From NCBI RefSeq assembly GCF_004010155.1, contig NZ_RRYH01000034.1:1-54264 (forward strand): a DNA stretch of 54,264 nt, read 5' to 3'. The stretch is from Solirhodobacter olei (GTDB lineage: Bacteria; Pseudomonadota; Alphaproteobacteria; Rhodobacterales; Rhodobacteraceae). The position numbers were made by a program, and so were the translations under genes. Positions 35,551 through 42,831 of the stretch are shown piece by piece. The stretch's first letter is position 1. Each line of letters starts with the position of its first letter. The notes under the pieces are model-generated. The model saw only the letters and a program-made list of their open reading frames with translations. It was not told the DNA's origin and ran no database searches.

Positions 35551-36153
35551 ATGACCGTTCGTGTTTGGGACCCGCTGCTGCGTCTGTTCCACTGGAGCCT
35601 CGTTGCGGCCTTTGCCGTTGCCTGGCTCAGTTCGGACGAGGGGCACGCGCTGCATCAGACCACCGGATACATCGCCGGAGGGCTGATCGCGTTCCGGATC
35701 GTCTGGGGCGTGATCGGGCCACGATATGCCCGGTTTTCGCAGTTCATGCGGGGTCCGAGGGCGGTCATCGGGTATCTGGGTGACTTGATCGTCAGGCGCG
35801 AGCGGCGCTATCTGGGGCACAATCCGGCCGGTGCGGTGATGATCGTCGCCCTGCTTCTGAGCCTGTCGGGTACGGTTTACACGGGCTGGCAGATGGTCAG
35901 CCCGGCGCGCGTCGCCATGTTACCTGCGGTCGTTTCGCCCGCCTATGCCGAAGAGGAGGAGGGCGGATCTGGCGGTGAGGGCGCGGAACATGCGCTGAAG
36001 GATCTTCACGGCGCGCTCGCCAATCTGACGCTGCTGCTGATCCTCGTGCATATCGCCGGCGTCGCCTATGCCAGCCTGCGCCATCAGGAGAACCTGGCGC
36101 GATCGATGGTCACCGGGCAAAAGCGGGCGGCGGGGCCGGGTGACGTTGATTGA
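35551..36153 (+). CDS. Cytochrome b561-family membrane protein
   Basis: 200 residues from the ATG at 35551 with AAGGTGAAG upstream. Four membrane helices with histidines in the expected places: His14 (LLRLFHW), His35 (HALHQTTGYIAGG), and two near the C-terminus (LKDLHGALANLTLLLILVHI), for two b-type hemes. It is characteristic of the soluble-cytochrome-linked b561 group. A Glu/Gly-rich loop (AEEEEGGSGGEGAE) is inserted before the last helix. Downstream of the PepSY-like gene by 138 bp. It probably passes electrons between the quinone pool and a periplasmic partner. Confidence 0.88.
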   Translation: MTVRVWDPLLRLFHWSLVAAFAVAWLSSDEGHALHQTTGYIAGGLIAFRIVWGVIGPRYARFSQFMRGPRAVIGYLGDLIVRRERRYLGHNPAGAVMIVALLLSLSGTVYTGWQMVSPARVAMLPAVVSPAYAEEEEGGSGGEGAEHALKDLHGALANLTLLLILVHIAGVAYASLRHQENLARSMVTGQKRAAGPGDVD

Positions 36154-36257
36154 CGCAGCGCGCCGGGATTTCGCGGAAGGCCATTGCGCCGGTCAGCACA
36201 AGTGCCTCTGGATGCGCGTGTATCGAATCCTGTCGATGCAAAACCGGGGGCTTCTCC

Positions 36258-36956
36258 ATGAGCAGGTTGACCCATTCCGAATATCACATGGTGCATCGCA
36301 TCGGTTGGCTGAGGGCCGCCGTGCTTGGCGCAAATGACGGCATCGTCTCCACCGCGAGCCTTGTCGTGGGGGTGGCGGCGGCGGGCTCCGGCAAGACCGA
36401 AGTTCTCGTCGCCGGTCTGGCCGGTCTGGTTGCGGGCGCGATGTCCATGGCGGCGGGGGAGTATGTCTCTGTCAGTTCCCAGACCGATGCGGAGCGCGCG
36501 GATCTTGCCCGTGAAACGCGGGAGCTGGCGGAAGACCCCAAGGGCGAACTTGCCGAACTAACGGCTATCTATGCCGCGCGCGGACTTGATGAGGACCTGG
36601 CAAGGCAGGTGGCCGTTCAGCTTACCGAGCGGGACGCGCTTGGCGCGCATGCCCGCGACGAGCTTGGGATCTCCGAGACGGTGACCGCGCATCCGGTTCA
36701 GGCCGCGCTCGTGTCCGCCGGGACCTTCGCCGTCGGTGCCGTCGTGCCTCTGCTTGTCGCGCTGCTGGCGCCGGCGGGCACGGTCGGTATCGCGGTTGCC
36801 GCGACCACGCTTGTCGCGCTGGCTGTCCTCGGGGCGCTTGGCGCGACCGCGGGCGGGGCAGGGCAGGTCAGGGGGGCCGTGCGCGTGTTGTTCTGGGGCG
36901 CGCTTGCCATGGCCCTTACGGCCGCCGTCGGCATGGTCTTCGGCGTGACGGCGTGA
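36258..36956 (+). CDS. VIT-family (CCC1/VIT1-like) iron/manganese transporter
   Basis: 232 residues from the ATG at 36258 (MSRLTHSEYHMVHRIGWLRA). The frame is open further upstream but only this start gives the family N-terminus. VIT hallmarks: LRAAVLGANDGIVSTASLVVGV and AGAMSMAAGEYVSVSSQTDAERADL in the first two helices and the metal-binding loop, with five hydrophobic segments in total (the last three after residue 145). These proteins export Fe2+ or Mn2+ from the cytoplasm. It is convergent with the FMN reductase gene. Upstream a weak half-site TTGAT-TGAC-GCAGC lies at 36146-36159, not a convincing box. Confidence 0.9.
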   Translation: MSRLTHSEYHMVHRIGWLRAAVLGANDGIVSTASLVVGVAAAGSGKTEVLVAGLAGLVAGAMSMAAGEYVSVSSQTDAERADLARETRELAEDPKGELAELTAIYAARGLDEDLARQVAVQLTERDALGAHARDELGISETVTAHPVQAALVSAGTFAVGAVVPLLVALLAPAGTVGIAVAATTLVALAVLGALGATAGGAGQVRGAVRVLFWGALAMALTAAVGMVFGVTA

Positions 36957-36999
36957 TGCGGCGAGGGCCCGTTTCCCGCTGATCCCGCATGGGACAGCG

Positions 37000-37017
37000 G
37001 GGCAGGGAAGCCTGCCC
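37000..37017. terminator. Hairpin between convergent VIT and FMN reductase genes
   Basis: GGGCAGG-GAAG-CCTGCCC, a perfect seven-base stem with a tetraloop, situated between two convergent stops. There is no T-run. Confidence 0.5.
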
Positions 37018-37079
37018 GCGGGCCGGCCGTTCGCCGCGGGCGGCATCAAGGTCCAGAAGGGGGGAGGCCGGCCTTTACG

Positions 37080-37643
37080 TCATCCGGCCGCGTTTCTGGC
37101 GACCCAGTCGGCGAAGGACGACATGAAGCGTTTCAGAAAGTCGCGCGTATCGTCACGGGCGATCCTGCCGTCACCGTCAAAGAGGGTCGCAAGCCCGCCG
37201 ATGTAGGCCTCCGGCTGGTGCATCGCCGGCATGTCGAGGAAGACGAGGGACTGGCGCAGGTGGTGGTTCGCGCCGAACCCCCCGATGCCGCCCGGGGAGC
37301 CGGTCACGATCCCGGCCGGCGTTCCTTTCCAGGCGCTCTGACCCGCCGGGCGCGATCCGACGTCGATGGCGTTCTTCAGGGCGCCCGGGACGGACCGGTT
37401 GTATTCCGGGGTGACGAACAGGACCCCGTCCGCCTGTCTGATCGACGCGCGAAACGACGACCATGCCTCGGGCACGTTCTCCTCGTCGAGGTCCGTGTTG
37501 TAGAGGGGAAGATTTCCGGTGTCGACGAAGCGGAAGGCCAGATTGTCGGGCGCCAGTCCGGTCAGGGCCTCGGCCAGCTTGCGGTTGAGCGACGCCTTGC
37601 GAAGGCTTCCGAGCAAGATTGCGATGTCATAGCGGTCCTTCAT
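37080..37643 (-). CDS. NADPH-dependent FMN reductase family protein
   Basis: 187 residues from the ATG at 37643 with AAGG upstream. Flavodoxin-like fold: FMN phosphate-binding GSLRKASLNRKLAEA at residues about 12-26, and the signature PEYNRSVPGALKNAID near 90-105. GSPGGIGGFGANHHLRQ forms the third flavin-contact loop. This is the pattern of ChrR/YieF/SsuE-type reductases that reduce quinones, chromate or flavins with NAD(P)H. Divergent from the host-attachment-family gene, with a perfect Crp/Fnr-type box in between (37824-37837, 181 bp upstream of this start). Confidence 0.9.
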   Translation of the reverse strand: MKDRYDIAILLGSLRKASLNRKLAEALTGLAPDNLAFRFVDTGNLPLYNTDLDEENVPEAWSSFRASIRQADGVLFVTPEYNRSVPGALKNAIDVGSRPAGQSAWKGTPAGIVTGSPGGIGGFGANHHLRQSLVFLDMPAMHQPEAYIGGLATLFDGDGRIARDDTRDFLKRFMSSFADWVARNAAG

Positions 37644-37823
37644 GTCACTTACCTTCGATGAGAGTTGCGGGATAAAAGCGAGGCTCCGGGAGGATCTAAT
37701 CCGCTGGCGCCGGTTGCACAGGCAAGGGCCCGGTTCAGGCCCCTTGCCTGGCTTCATCCCCGAACGTCGACCATGCGGCCTGCCCCTGTGCCTGCGCGGG
37801 TTTTCGTCGCGCTGCGGTGAAGA

Positions 37824-37837
37824 TTGACTGACGTCAA
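37824..37837. promoter_or_regulatory. Perfect TTGAC-N4-GTCAA Crp/Fnr-type box
   Basis: TTGAC-TGAC-GTCAA, 58 bp upstream of the host-attachment gene and in the divergent region with the FMN reductase gene. The distance to the former start fits a class II activator site. Confidence 0.75.
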
Positions 37838-37895
37838 CGCATCAGAAGCGGGTTCGTCTATTCAGACGGAACCTGGATAAACCGCGGGTTCTGCA

Positions 37896-38345
37896 ATGGA
37901 AACGAGTGGTGTCTGGATCCTGATCATGAATGCGACACGGGCGCGGATCCTGCGCGGGATCGACCATCGCCGGTCGGTTCCAAGCGAACTTGTCCTGCGG
38001 TCGCGCCAGAGGCGGCTGAGGTCGGTGCTGGGCAACGGAACCTACGGTGGGCCGCACATCTCCGGGCATGCCTACCCGGCAAGCCACGGCGTCTGGAACG
38101 ACATGCTGGTGCAGGACGAGAACGATTTTTCCCAGCAGGTGGTGGCGTTCCTCGAGTCGCATCGCCTGGCGCGCGACTTCGACCGGCTCGTCGTCTTCGG
38201 CGCGCCGGAGGTACTTGCCCGCCTCCGGGAGGCGATGCCTGCCACGCTGCGCGGCCGCGTCGCGGCGGAGATCGACCAGAACCTGATCAGGTTGTCCGAG
38301 GCCGAGCTGGAGGAGCGGGTCGCCACCGTGGTGGAGGCGCTCTGA
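37896..38345 (+). CDS. Host attachment protein family (PF10116-like, AtsE-type)
   Basis: 149 residues. The family layout is visible: N-terminal strand with VWILIMNATRARILR, central NDFSQQVVAFLESHRLARDF followed by DRLVVFGAPEVLARLREAMP, and the C-terminal TLRGRVAAEIDQNLIRLSEA. Similar proteins in alphaproteobacteria are annotated from the Agrobacterium AtsE locus, named for attachment, but in many genomes they are part of stress or low-oxygen regulons. The fold resembles release-factor eRF1 domain 2-like proteins. The perfect Crp/Fnr-type box upstream supports regulated expression. The cellular function is not firmly known. Confidence 0.8.
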   Translation: METSGVWILIMNATRARILRGIDHRRSVPSELVLRSRQRRLRSVLGNGTYGGPHISGHAYPASHGVWNDMLVQDENDFSQQVVAFLESHRLARDFDRLVVFGAPEVLARLREAMPATLRGRVAAEIDQNLIRLSEAELEERVATVVEAL

Positions 38346-38349
38346 AAGC

Positions 38350-38386
38350 GCCGGGCCGCGGCATCCCTCGGGATGCGCGGCCCGGC
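38350..38386. terminator. Strong hairpin between convergent genes
   Basis: An arm of 18 bases (38350-38367) pairs with GGGATGCGCGGCCCGGC (38370-38386) with a single bulged G and a two-base loop, between the stops of the host-attachment and Hsp20 genes. Probable bidirectional terminator. Confidence 0.65.
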
Positions 38387-38402
38387 AGGCGATGGGGAGG
38401 GA

Positions 38403-38924
38403 TCAAGCGGCCTTGACCTCGATCGTCTTCTGGCTGGCCTTCGCCTTGGAGGATTTGGGCAGGGTCAGCGTCAGAACGCCGTTGGCGTAGCTCGCCTCGG
38501 TCTTGTCGGCATCGACGCTGTCGGGAAGGCCGAAGCTGCGCTGGAAGCTGCCGTAGCGGCGCTCGCACATGTAGTAGTCGGCGTCTTCCTCCTTCTCCTC
38601 CTGGGTCTTCTCTCCCCGGATCGTCAGCAGTCCGTCGGACACCTTCACCTCGATGTCCTTCGGGTCGATGCCCGGCAGTTCCGCGGTGATCCTGAAGCCG
38701 CCGTTCTCCTCGACCACGTCGACGACGGGGGAGAGGGGCCATTCCGCGGCGGTCGGCCAGGACATCGGGGAGTAGGGGGCCGTGCGCCTGCGCGAGGGCA
38801 GGAAATCGTCGAACAGCCTGTCGACTTCGCGGCGCAGCATGTCGAACGGGGCCCAGCGCTCCGGCTCCCTCGGTTGCGGGGCGGATGTGGACTGGACGGC
38901 GAGTTTGGTCGGCGTTTCGGCCAT
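38403..38924 (-). CDS. Small heat-shock protein (Hsp20/alpha-crystallin)
   Basis: 173 residues from the ATG at 38924, with AAAGGA upstream. A variable N-terminus (to about 60) is followed by an alpha-crystallin domain (about 63-165) with SPVVDVVEENGGFRITAELP, GIDPKDIEVKVSDGLLTIRG, SFQRSFGLPDSVD and NGVLTLTLPKS. The C-terminus is short (KASQKTIEVKAA). ATP-independent holdase that binds unfolding proteins. A perfect TTGAC-N4-GTCAA site lies about 160 bp upstream, so expression is likely tied to the Crp/Fnr regulators encoded next to it rather than to heat shock alone. Confidence 0.93.
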   Translation of the reverse strand: MAETPTKLAVQSTSAPQPREPERWAPFDMLRREVDRLFDDFLPSRRRTAPYSPMSWPTAAEWPLSPVVDVVEENGGFRITAELPGIDPKDIEVKVSDGLLTIRGEKTQEEKEEDADYYMCERRYGSFQRSFGLPDSVDADKTEASYANGVLTLTLPKSSKAKASQKTIEVKAA

Positions 38925-39083
38925 GGTGGGATCCTTTCTGGATGTGGTGCGCAGCCGCGCGGGTCGGCGTGGCGCCGGCGGCCGGATGCGGAGATGCGGC
39001 TGGTCGTGGCAACGGGGAGAGGGCCGGATCTTCACAGCTGGCTGCCGACGGAAGAAGTGAAAGCCGGACAGGGCGGGCGAGCG

Positions 39084-39097
39084 TTGACGGTGGTCAA
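39084..39097. promoter_or_regulatory. Perfect TTGAC-N4-GTCAA Crp/Fnr-type box upstream of hsp20
   Basis: TTGAC-GGTG-GTCAA, 159 bp upstream of the Hsp20 start codon, in the gap between the Fnr gene end and the hsp20 start. Confidence 0.75.
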
Positions 39098-39172
39098 AAA
39101 TTCCCGCGCCTGGCGCAGCTGGAGAGGGCCTTCGGCAAAGGGCTGCCCACCGGGGCCGGGCGTGGCCGGGCG

Positions 39173-40024
39173 CTACGCCACGACCGACGGCGGGGCGGGC
39201 GTCCTGCCGCCTGTCCCGGGCGGTTTCATGGCGAGATCGTCCGGCGCGATGCCCAAGCCCTGCACGTGCCCCGTCGTTCTGCGGTTGGCGTTCGCGGCCC
39301 GGGCCGGTACCAGCCCCGCGCTGCGGCGCAGGCGGTCGAGGTCGGGAATGCCGAAATGCATCGGATCGCGGATCTCGATCAGGCCCTCATCCTGCAGGCG
39401 GTGGGTGATGCGGCTGATCGATTCCCGCGTGGTGCCCAACAGGTCCGCGATATCGGCGCGCGGAATATCCACGGTCAGGATCCCGCCGCCGTCGGGCATC
39501 GGTTGATAGCGCAGCTTTTCGCAGGCGAGCGCGAGAAACCGGACGAGGCGCTCGTCGGACGTCTGCAGCCCGAGCGACCAGACGAGCTGGCGCATCTCGT
39601 CGAGCCGGACGGCGTGCTGGAGGTAGACGGCGCGGCGCAGCTCCGGTTCCTCGGATATGAGCCGCTCGAAGGCCGGACGCTCGATCCGGCAGACCTGCGC
39701 CGGCGTGACGGCTTCCAGCTCGTAGCCCATGCGCACGTCGGCGCGTTCATCGACGAGCTCGCCGGGGAAGACCAGCCCCATGATCTGGCGCCGCCCCTCG
39801 GCCGAATACCGCGCCATGCGGAGGTAGCCGGATTGCAGGATGCCCACGAAGGCCTTGTCGCTCGTCTCGTTCCAGAGGCCCTGGTTTTCGTGGTAGCCCA
39901 CAGCATAGCTGCGCGCCTTCAGCCGTGCGTGGGCGCGCGCGGGCAGCCCCCCGCAGATGCCTTTCGTATATGCCTGGCAGGACAGGCACCCGCTCGGCCG
40001 GGTTTCAATCGTCTGTGGCAGCAT
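39173..40024 (-). CDS. Crp/Fnr-family regulator with FNR-type cysteines (FnrL/FnrN-like)
   Basis: 283 residues from the ATG at 40024. A longer frame to 40129 would include the FNR box at 40101-40114 in coding sequence, so the shorter start is preferred. N-terminal cysteines C13-x2-C16-x7-C24 and a central Cys112 (AQVCRIERPAFERL) correspond to the four ligands of the oxygen-labile [4Fe-4S] cluster of FNR/FnrN. Then the cyclic-nucleotide-like domain and the HTH with TTRESISRITHRLQ, whose E-x2-S-R contacts TTGAT half sites. An extra C-terminal tail of about 45 residues is unusual. It should bind DNA only at low oxygen; likely regulator of the surrounding genes. Confidence 0.88.
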   Translation of the reverse strand: MLPQTIETRPSGCLSCQAYTKGICGGLPARAHARLKARSYAVGYHENQGLWNETSDKAFVGILQSGYLRMARYSAEGRRQIMGLVFPGELVDERADVRMGYELEAVTPAQVCRIERPAFERLISEEPELRRAVYLQHAVRLDEMRQLVWSLGLQTSDERLVRFLALACEKLRYQPMPDGGGILTVDIPRADIADLLGTTRESISRITHRLQDEGLIEIRDPMHFGIPDLDRLRRSAGLVPARAANANRRTTGHVQGLGIAPDDLAMKPPGTGGRTPAPPSVVA

Positions 40025-40100
40025 TCCAATGCCCCGGGGTTGGCAGACCCGATCGACTCTCTCAATGAGAGCAGTTTGTACCCTGCGACTGCCGGTTGTA

Positions 40101-40114
40101 TTGATGTCGATCAA
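40101..40114. promoter_or_regulatory. Perfect FNR box between two divergent Crp/Fnr genes
   Basis: TTGAT-GTCG-ATCAA, exactly the FNR/FnrL consensus. It is 77 bp upstream of the FNR-type gene start and about 108 bp upstream of the second regulator's start. Confidence 0.85.
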
Positions 40115-40221
40115 GAAACGGTGAGGCATCCGCTGCTAATGTGATCCCACGTCTCCGGAGACGGAGATTTCTGCGCGTGCAGCGCATGGCTCGTGAAAGG
40201 CAGCTGCCGGCGGAGGCTTTG

Positions 40222-40989
40222 ATGACGGATTCCCCATTTGAACCCGCGCCTTCGGCAGAGGGCGCGGAGGTTGCCGAGGGCAAGCTCGACCGCCTTCTTG
40301 CGACCTTGCCGCCGGATCTTCGGCCGAAGCTCGAATCCATCTGCCAGCGCCGCTCGGTGCGGGCCGGCGAGGTGCTTGTGGAAGAGGGCGAGGACTCGCT
40401 CGTCATCGGCTACGTGCTGAGCGGGATGCTTGGCATGGTGAAGCTGCTCCCTGACGGGCGCCGGCACATCATCGGCCTTCTGGTCCCGACAGACATGTAC
40501 GGCCGCCTGTTCAACGGAAAATTCTCGTACCAGATCGACGCGCTGAGCGATGCGGAGCTTGTCGTTTGCTCACGCCCGGCCTTCGAGGCGCTACTGGAGC
40601 AGGCGCCGGTCGCGGAGCGGCTGTTCATGGTCGACATGTTCGACGAACTCGACGCGGCGCGGGAGTGGATCCTGGTCCTTGGCGGGCCGAAGGTGGTCCA
40701 GCGGGTGGCCTCGTTCCTGCTGATCCTGTGCCGGCGCAAGATGCGCGGGGCCATCCCTGCCGACACTGACGACGATCCGATAAACCTGCGCCTCGCGATC
40801 CGGCGGCCGGACCTGGCGCAGTACCTCGGCGCGCGGCCCGAATCGCTGAGCCGGGCCTTTCATCAGCTCGAGCGGGACGGGCTGCTGCGGATGAACTCGC
40901 CGCATGATTTCGATATTCTCGACGTGCCCGGCCTGATCGACGTGGCCGGCCATGATCTGGTGATCGAGGAAAGCGCCGCGCGGGGCTGA
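40222..40989 (+). CDS. Crp/Fnr-family regulator without Fe-S cysteines (Dnr/FixK-like)
   Basis: 255 residues from the ATG at 40222, chosen because CGGAGG lies five to six bases upstream; earlier GTG/ATG codons lack this. Effector domain (about 20-145) with VLVEEGEDSLVIGYVLSGML followed by GMVKLLPDGRRHIIGLLV, dimer helix, and C-terminal HTH (about 180-235) with RRPDLAQYLGARPESLSRAF. E-x2-S-R is kept, so it should read TTGAY half sites like the neighbour. No N-terminal cysteine cluster, so it senses something else (possibly NO/heme, redox or only its level). Divergent from the FNR-type gene with a perfect FNR box in between. Confidence 0.88.
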   Translation: MTDSPFEPAPSAEGAEVAEGKLDRLLATLPPDLRPKLESICQRRSVRAGEVLVEEGEDSLVIGYVLSGMLGMVKLLPDGRRHIIGLLVPTDMYGRLFNGKFSYQIDALSDAELVVCSRPAFEALLEQAPVAERLFMVDMFDELDAAREWILVLGGPKVVQRVASFLLILCRRKMRGAIPADTDDDPINLRLAIRRPDLAQYLGARPESLSRAFHQLERDGLLRMNSPHDFDILDVPGLIDVAGHDLVIEESAARG

Positions 40990-41002
40990 AGGGCAGGGCC
41001 CG

Positions 41003-42625
41003 TCAGAGCCCGACGTTGTCCGGGATCACGGCCTTTGCCTCCGGCTCTGGTGCCTCGGTCATGACCGCCTCTGTCAGAAGCAGTGTCCCGGCGACCGAAA
41101 CGGCGTTTTCGAGGGCCACCCGCAGCACCTTTGCCGGGTCGATGATGCCGGCTTGGACCATGTCGCCATATTGCTTGGCCGCCGCGTCGAAGCCGAAGGT
41201 GTCGCTGCCGCGCAGGACTTCGGCGATCACCACACCGCCGTCCATGGCGGAATTGGCCGCGATCTGGCGGGCCGGTGCCTCCAGCGCGCGGGCGAGGATC
41301 GAGAGACCCGTCTTCCGGTCGCCCTCGGCCTTTGCCGCCTGCGCCTCGACCGCGGCGATGGCACGCAGGAAGGTCTGCCCGCCGCCGGGCACGACGCCCT
41401 CGTCAATTGCGGCCCGGGTGGCGCTGATAGCGTCGTCGAGCGCCTCCTTGCGGCTTTTCAGCTCTGCCTCGGACGGGGCACCGGCCCGGATCACAGCGAC
41501 GCCGCCGGAAAGCCGGGCAAGGCGCTCCTCCAGCTTTTCCTTGTCGTAGCTGGAGGTCGCATCTTCGATCTGCTGCTTGATCTGGGCGATGCGGCTGTCG
41601 ATCTCCGAGCGTTTGCCGTGCCCGCCCACGATCGTGGTGTCGTCCTTCGTCACCACGGCGCGCTGCGCGCGGCCAAGGTGGTCAAGCGTCACCTTCTCGA
41701 GCTGAAGGCCGAGATCCTGCGAGATCAGGGTGCCGCCGGTCAGCACCGCGATGTCTTCCAGCATCGCGCGCCTGCGGTCGCCGAAGCCCGGCGCCTTCAC
41801 GGCGGCGACCTTCATCCCGCCGCGCAGCTTGTTCACGACCAGCGTCGCGAGGGCTTCGTCAGAGACGTCCTCGGCGATCACGAGAAGCGGCATGTCCTGC
41901 CGGATCACGGCCTCCAGAAGCGGCACCAGCGGGCGGAGCGCCGAGAGCTTGGCTTCGTGGATGAGAAGATAGGGCGCCTCCAGCTCGCAGCGCAGCGTGT
42001 CGACCGCGGTGACGAAATAGGGGGAGATGTAGCCCCGGTCGAACTGCATCCCGTCGACCACGTCGAGCTCTGTCTCGGTGCTGCGCGCATCCTCGACCGT
42101 GATCGCGCCGTTGCGGCCGACCTTCTCCATCGCATCGGCGACGAGCGCGCCGATGACGCCGTCGTTATGGGCAGAGATCGTCGCCACCTGTTCGATTTCC
42201 CGGCGGGACTGGACCGGCCGGGCCACGGTCTTCAGATAGTCCCTGACCGCTGCCATCCCGTCGTCGAGGCCGCGGCGCAGGTCGACGGCGGAGGCGCCTG
42301 CCACGACGTTGCGCACGCCCTCGACGAAGATCGCATGGGCGAGCACGGTCGAGGTGGATGTGCCGTCGCCCACCGCCTCGCCCGTCTTTTCGGCCGCCTG
42401 GCGCAGCATCTGGGCGCCGAGGTTCTCGGCCGGGTCCTTCAGTTCCATTTCCTTGGCGATGGTCACGCCGTCGTTGCAGACGATCGGCGTGCCCCATTTC
42501 TTCTGGATCAGGACGGATTTCGACTTCGGCCCCAGCGTGACCCGCACCGCATCGGCAAGCGCGGTCGCGCCCCGCAGGAGGCTGGCGCGGGCTTCGGATT
42601 CGAAGGCAACGATCTTGTAGCTCAT
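41003..42625 (-). CDS. groEL: GroEL-type chaperonin (single gene, no groES)
   Basis: 540 residues from the ATG at 42625, with AAGGAGA upstream. Chaperonin landmarks: LGPKSKSVLIQKKWGTPIVC, NDGVTIAKEMELKDPAENLG, ATP pocket VGDGTSTSTVLAHAI (usual TTTAT replaced by STST), VKAPGFGDRRRAMLEDIAVL and the catalytic Asp block AAIDEGVVPGGG (usually VEEGVVPGGG). The usual Gly-Gly-Met C-terminal repeat is missing; the protein ends EAKAVIPDNVGL. No groES is adjacent. It is therefore an extra, probably specialised, paralog. It could use a chromosomal GroES elsewhere. Box-like sites upstream suggest Crp/Fnr control; no CIRCE element was seen. Confidence 0.93.
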   Translation of the reverse strand: MSYKIVAFESEARASLLRGATALADAVRVTLGPKSKSVLIQKKWGTPIVCNDGVTIAKEMELKDPAENLGAQMLRQAAEKTGEAVGDGTSTSTVLAHAIFVEGVRNVVAGASAVDLRRGLDDGMAAVRDYLKTVARPVQSRREIEQVATISAHNDGVIGALVADAMEKVGRNGAITVEDARSTETELDVVDGMQFDRGYISPYFVTAVDTLRCELEAPYLLIHEAKLSALRPLVPLLEAVIRQDMPLLVIAEDVSDEALATLVVNKLRGGMKVAAVKAPGFGDRRRAMLEDIAVLTGGTLISQDLGLQLEKVTLDHLGRAQRAVVTKDDTTIVGGHGKRSEIDSRIAQIKQQIEDATSSYDKEKLEERLARLSGGVAVIRAGAPSEAELKSRKEALDDAISATRAAIDEGVVPGGGQTFLRAIAAVEAQAAKAEGDRKTGLSILARALEAPARQIAANSAMDGGVVIAEVLRGSDTFGFDAAAKQYGDMVQAGIIDPAKVLRVALENAVSVAGTLLLTEAVMTEAPEPEAKAVIPDNVGL

Positions 42626-42678
42626 CGTTCGGTCTCCTTCCGGCGAAAGAGCGATTGCACCGGCCCGGCCCGGTCGCA

Positions 42679-42692
42679 TTGACGCGGCGCAA
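42679..42692. promoter_or_regulatory. Weak Crp/Fnr-type site near groEL start
   Basis: TTGAC-GCGG-CGCAA, second half poor, about 54 bp upstream of groEL. Low-confidence companion of the better site at 42742. Confidence 0.3.
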
Positions 42693-42741
42693 GACCCCAG
42701 GACCGCGCGGGCCGCGGCACATTCTCCGGCCCGGGGATTTT

Positions 42742-42755
42742 GTGACAGCCGTCAA
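42742..42755. promoter_or_regulatory. Crp/Fnr-type box between groEL and the xylose-type transporter operon
   Basis: GTGAC-AGCC-GTCAA, one mismatch from TTGAC-N4-GTCAA. It lies 116 bp upstream of the groEL start and 76 bp upstream of the binding-protein start, so it could act on either divergent gene. Confidence 0.6.
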
Positions 42756-42831
42756 TGCGACGTGCCGACGGCGATCGCTAGCGTTGGCCATCCGGGCTCG
42801 CCCATGAGCCAGTCTCGAGAAGGAGAAAGCC

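Noticed and set aside
36146-36159. TTGAT-TGAC-GCAGC as another Crp/Fnr box for the VIT gene
   Set aside because: The second half site has too many mismatches to count as a site.
36222-36237. ATCGA-N6-TCGAT inverted repeat upstream of the VIT transporter gene
   Set aside because: Short arms and six-base gap, and no second copy noticed elsewhere; chance is likely.
42626-42831. CIRCE element (TTAGCACTC-N9-GAGTGCTAA) upstream of groEL
   Set aside because: Looked for and not found in either orientation.
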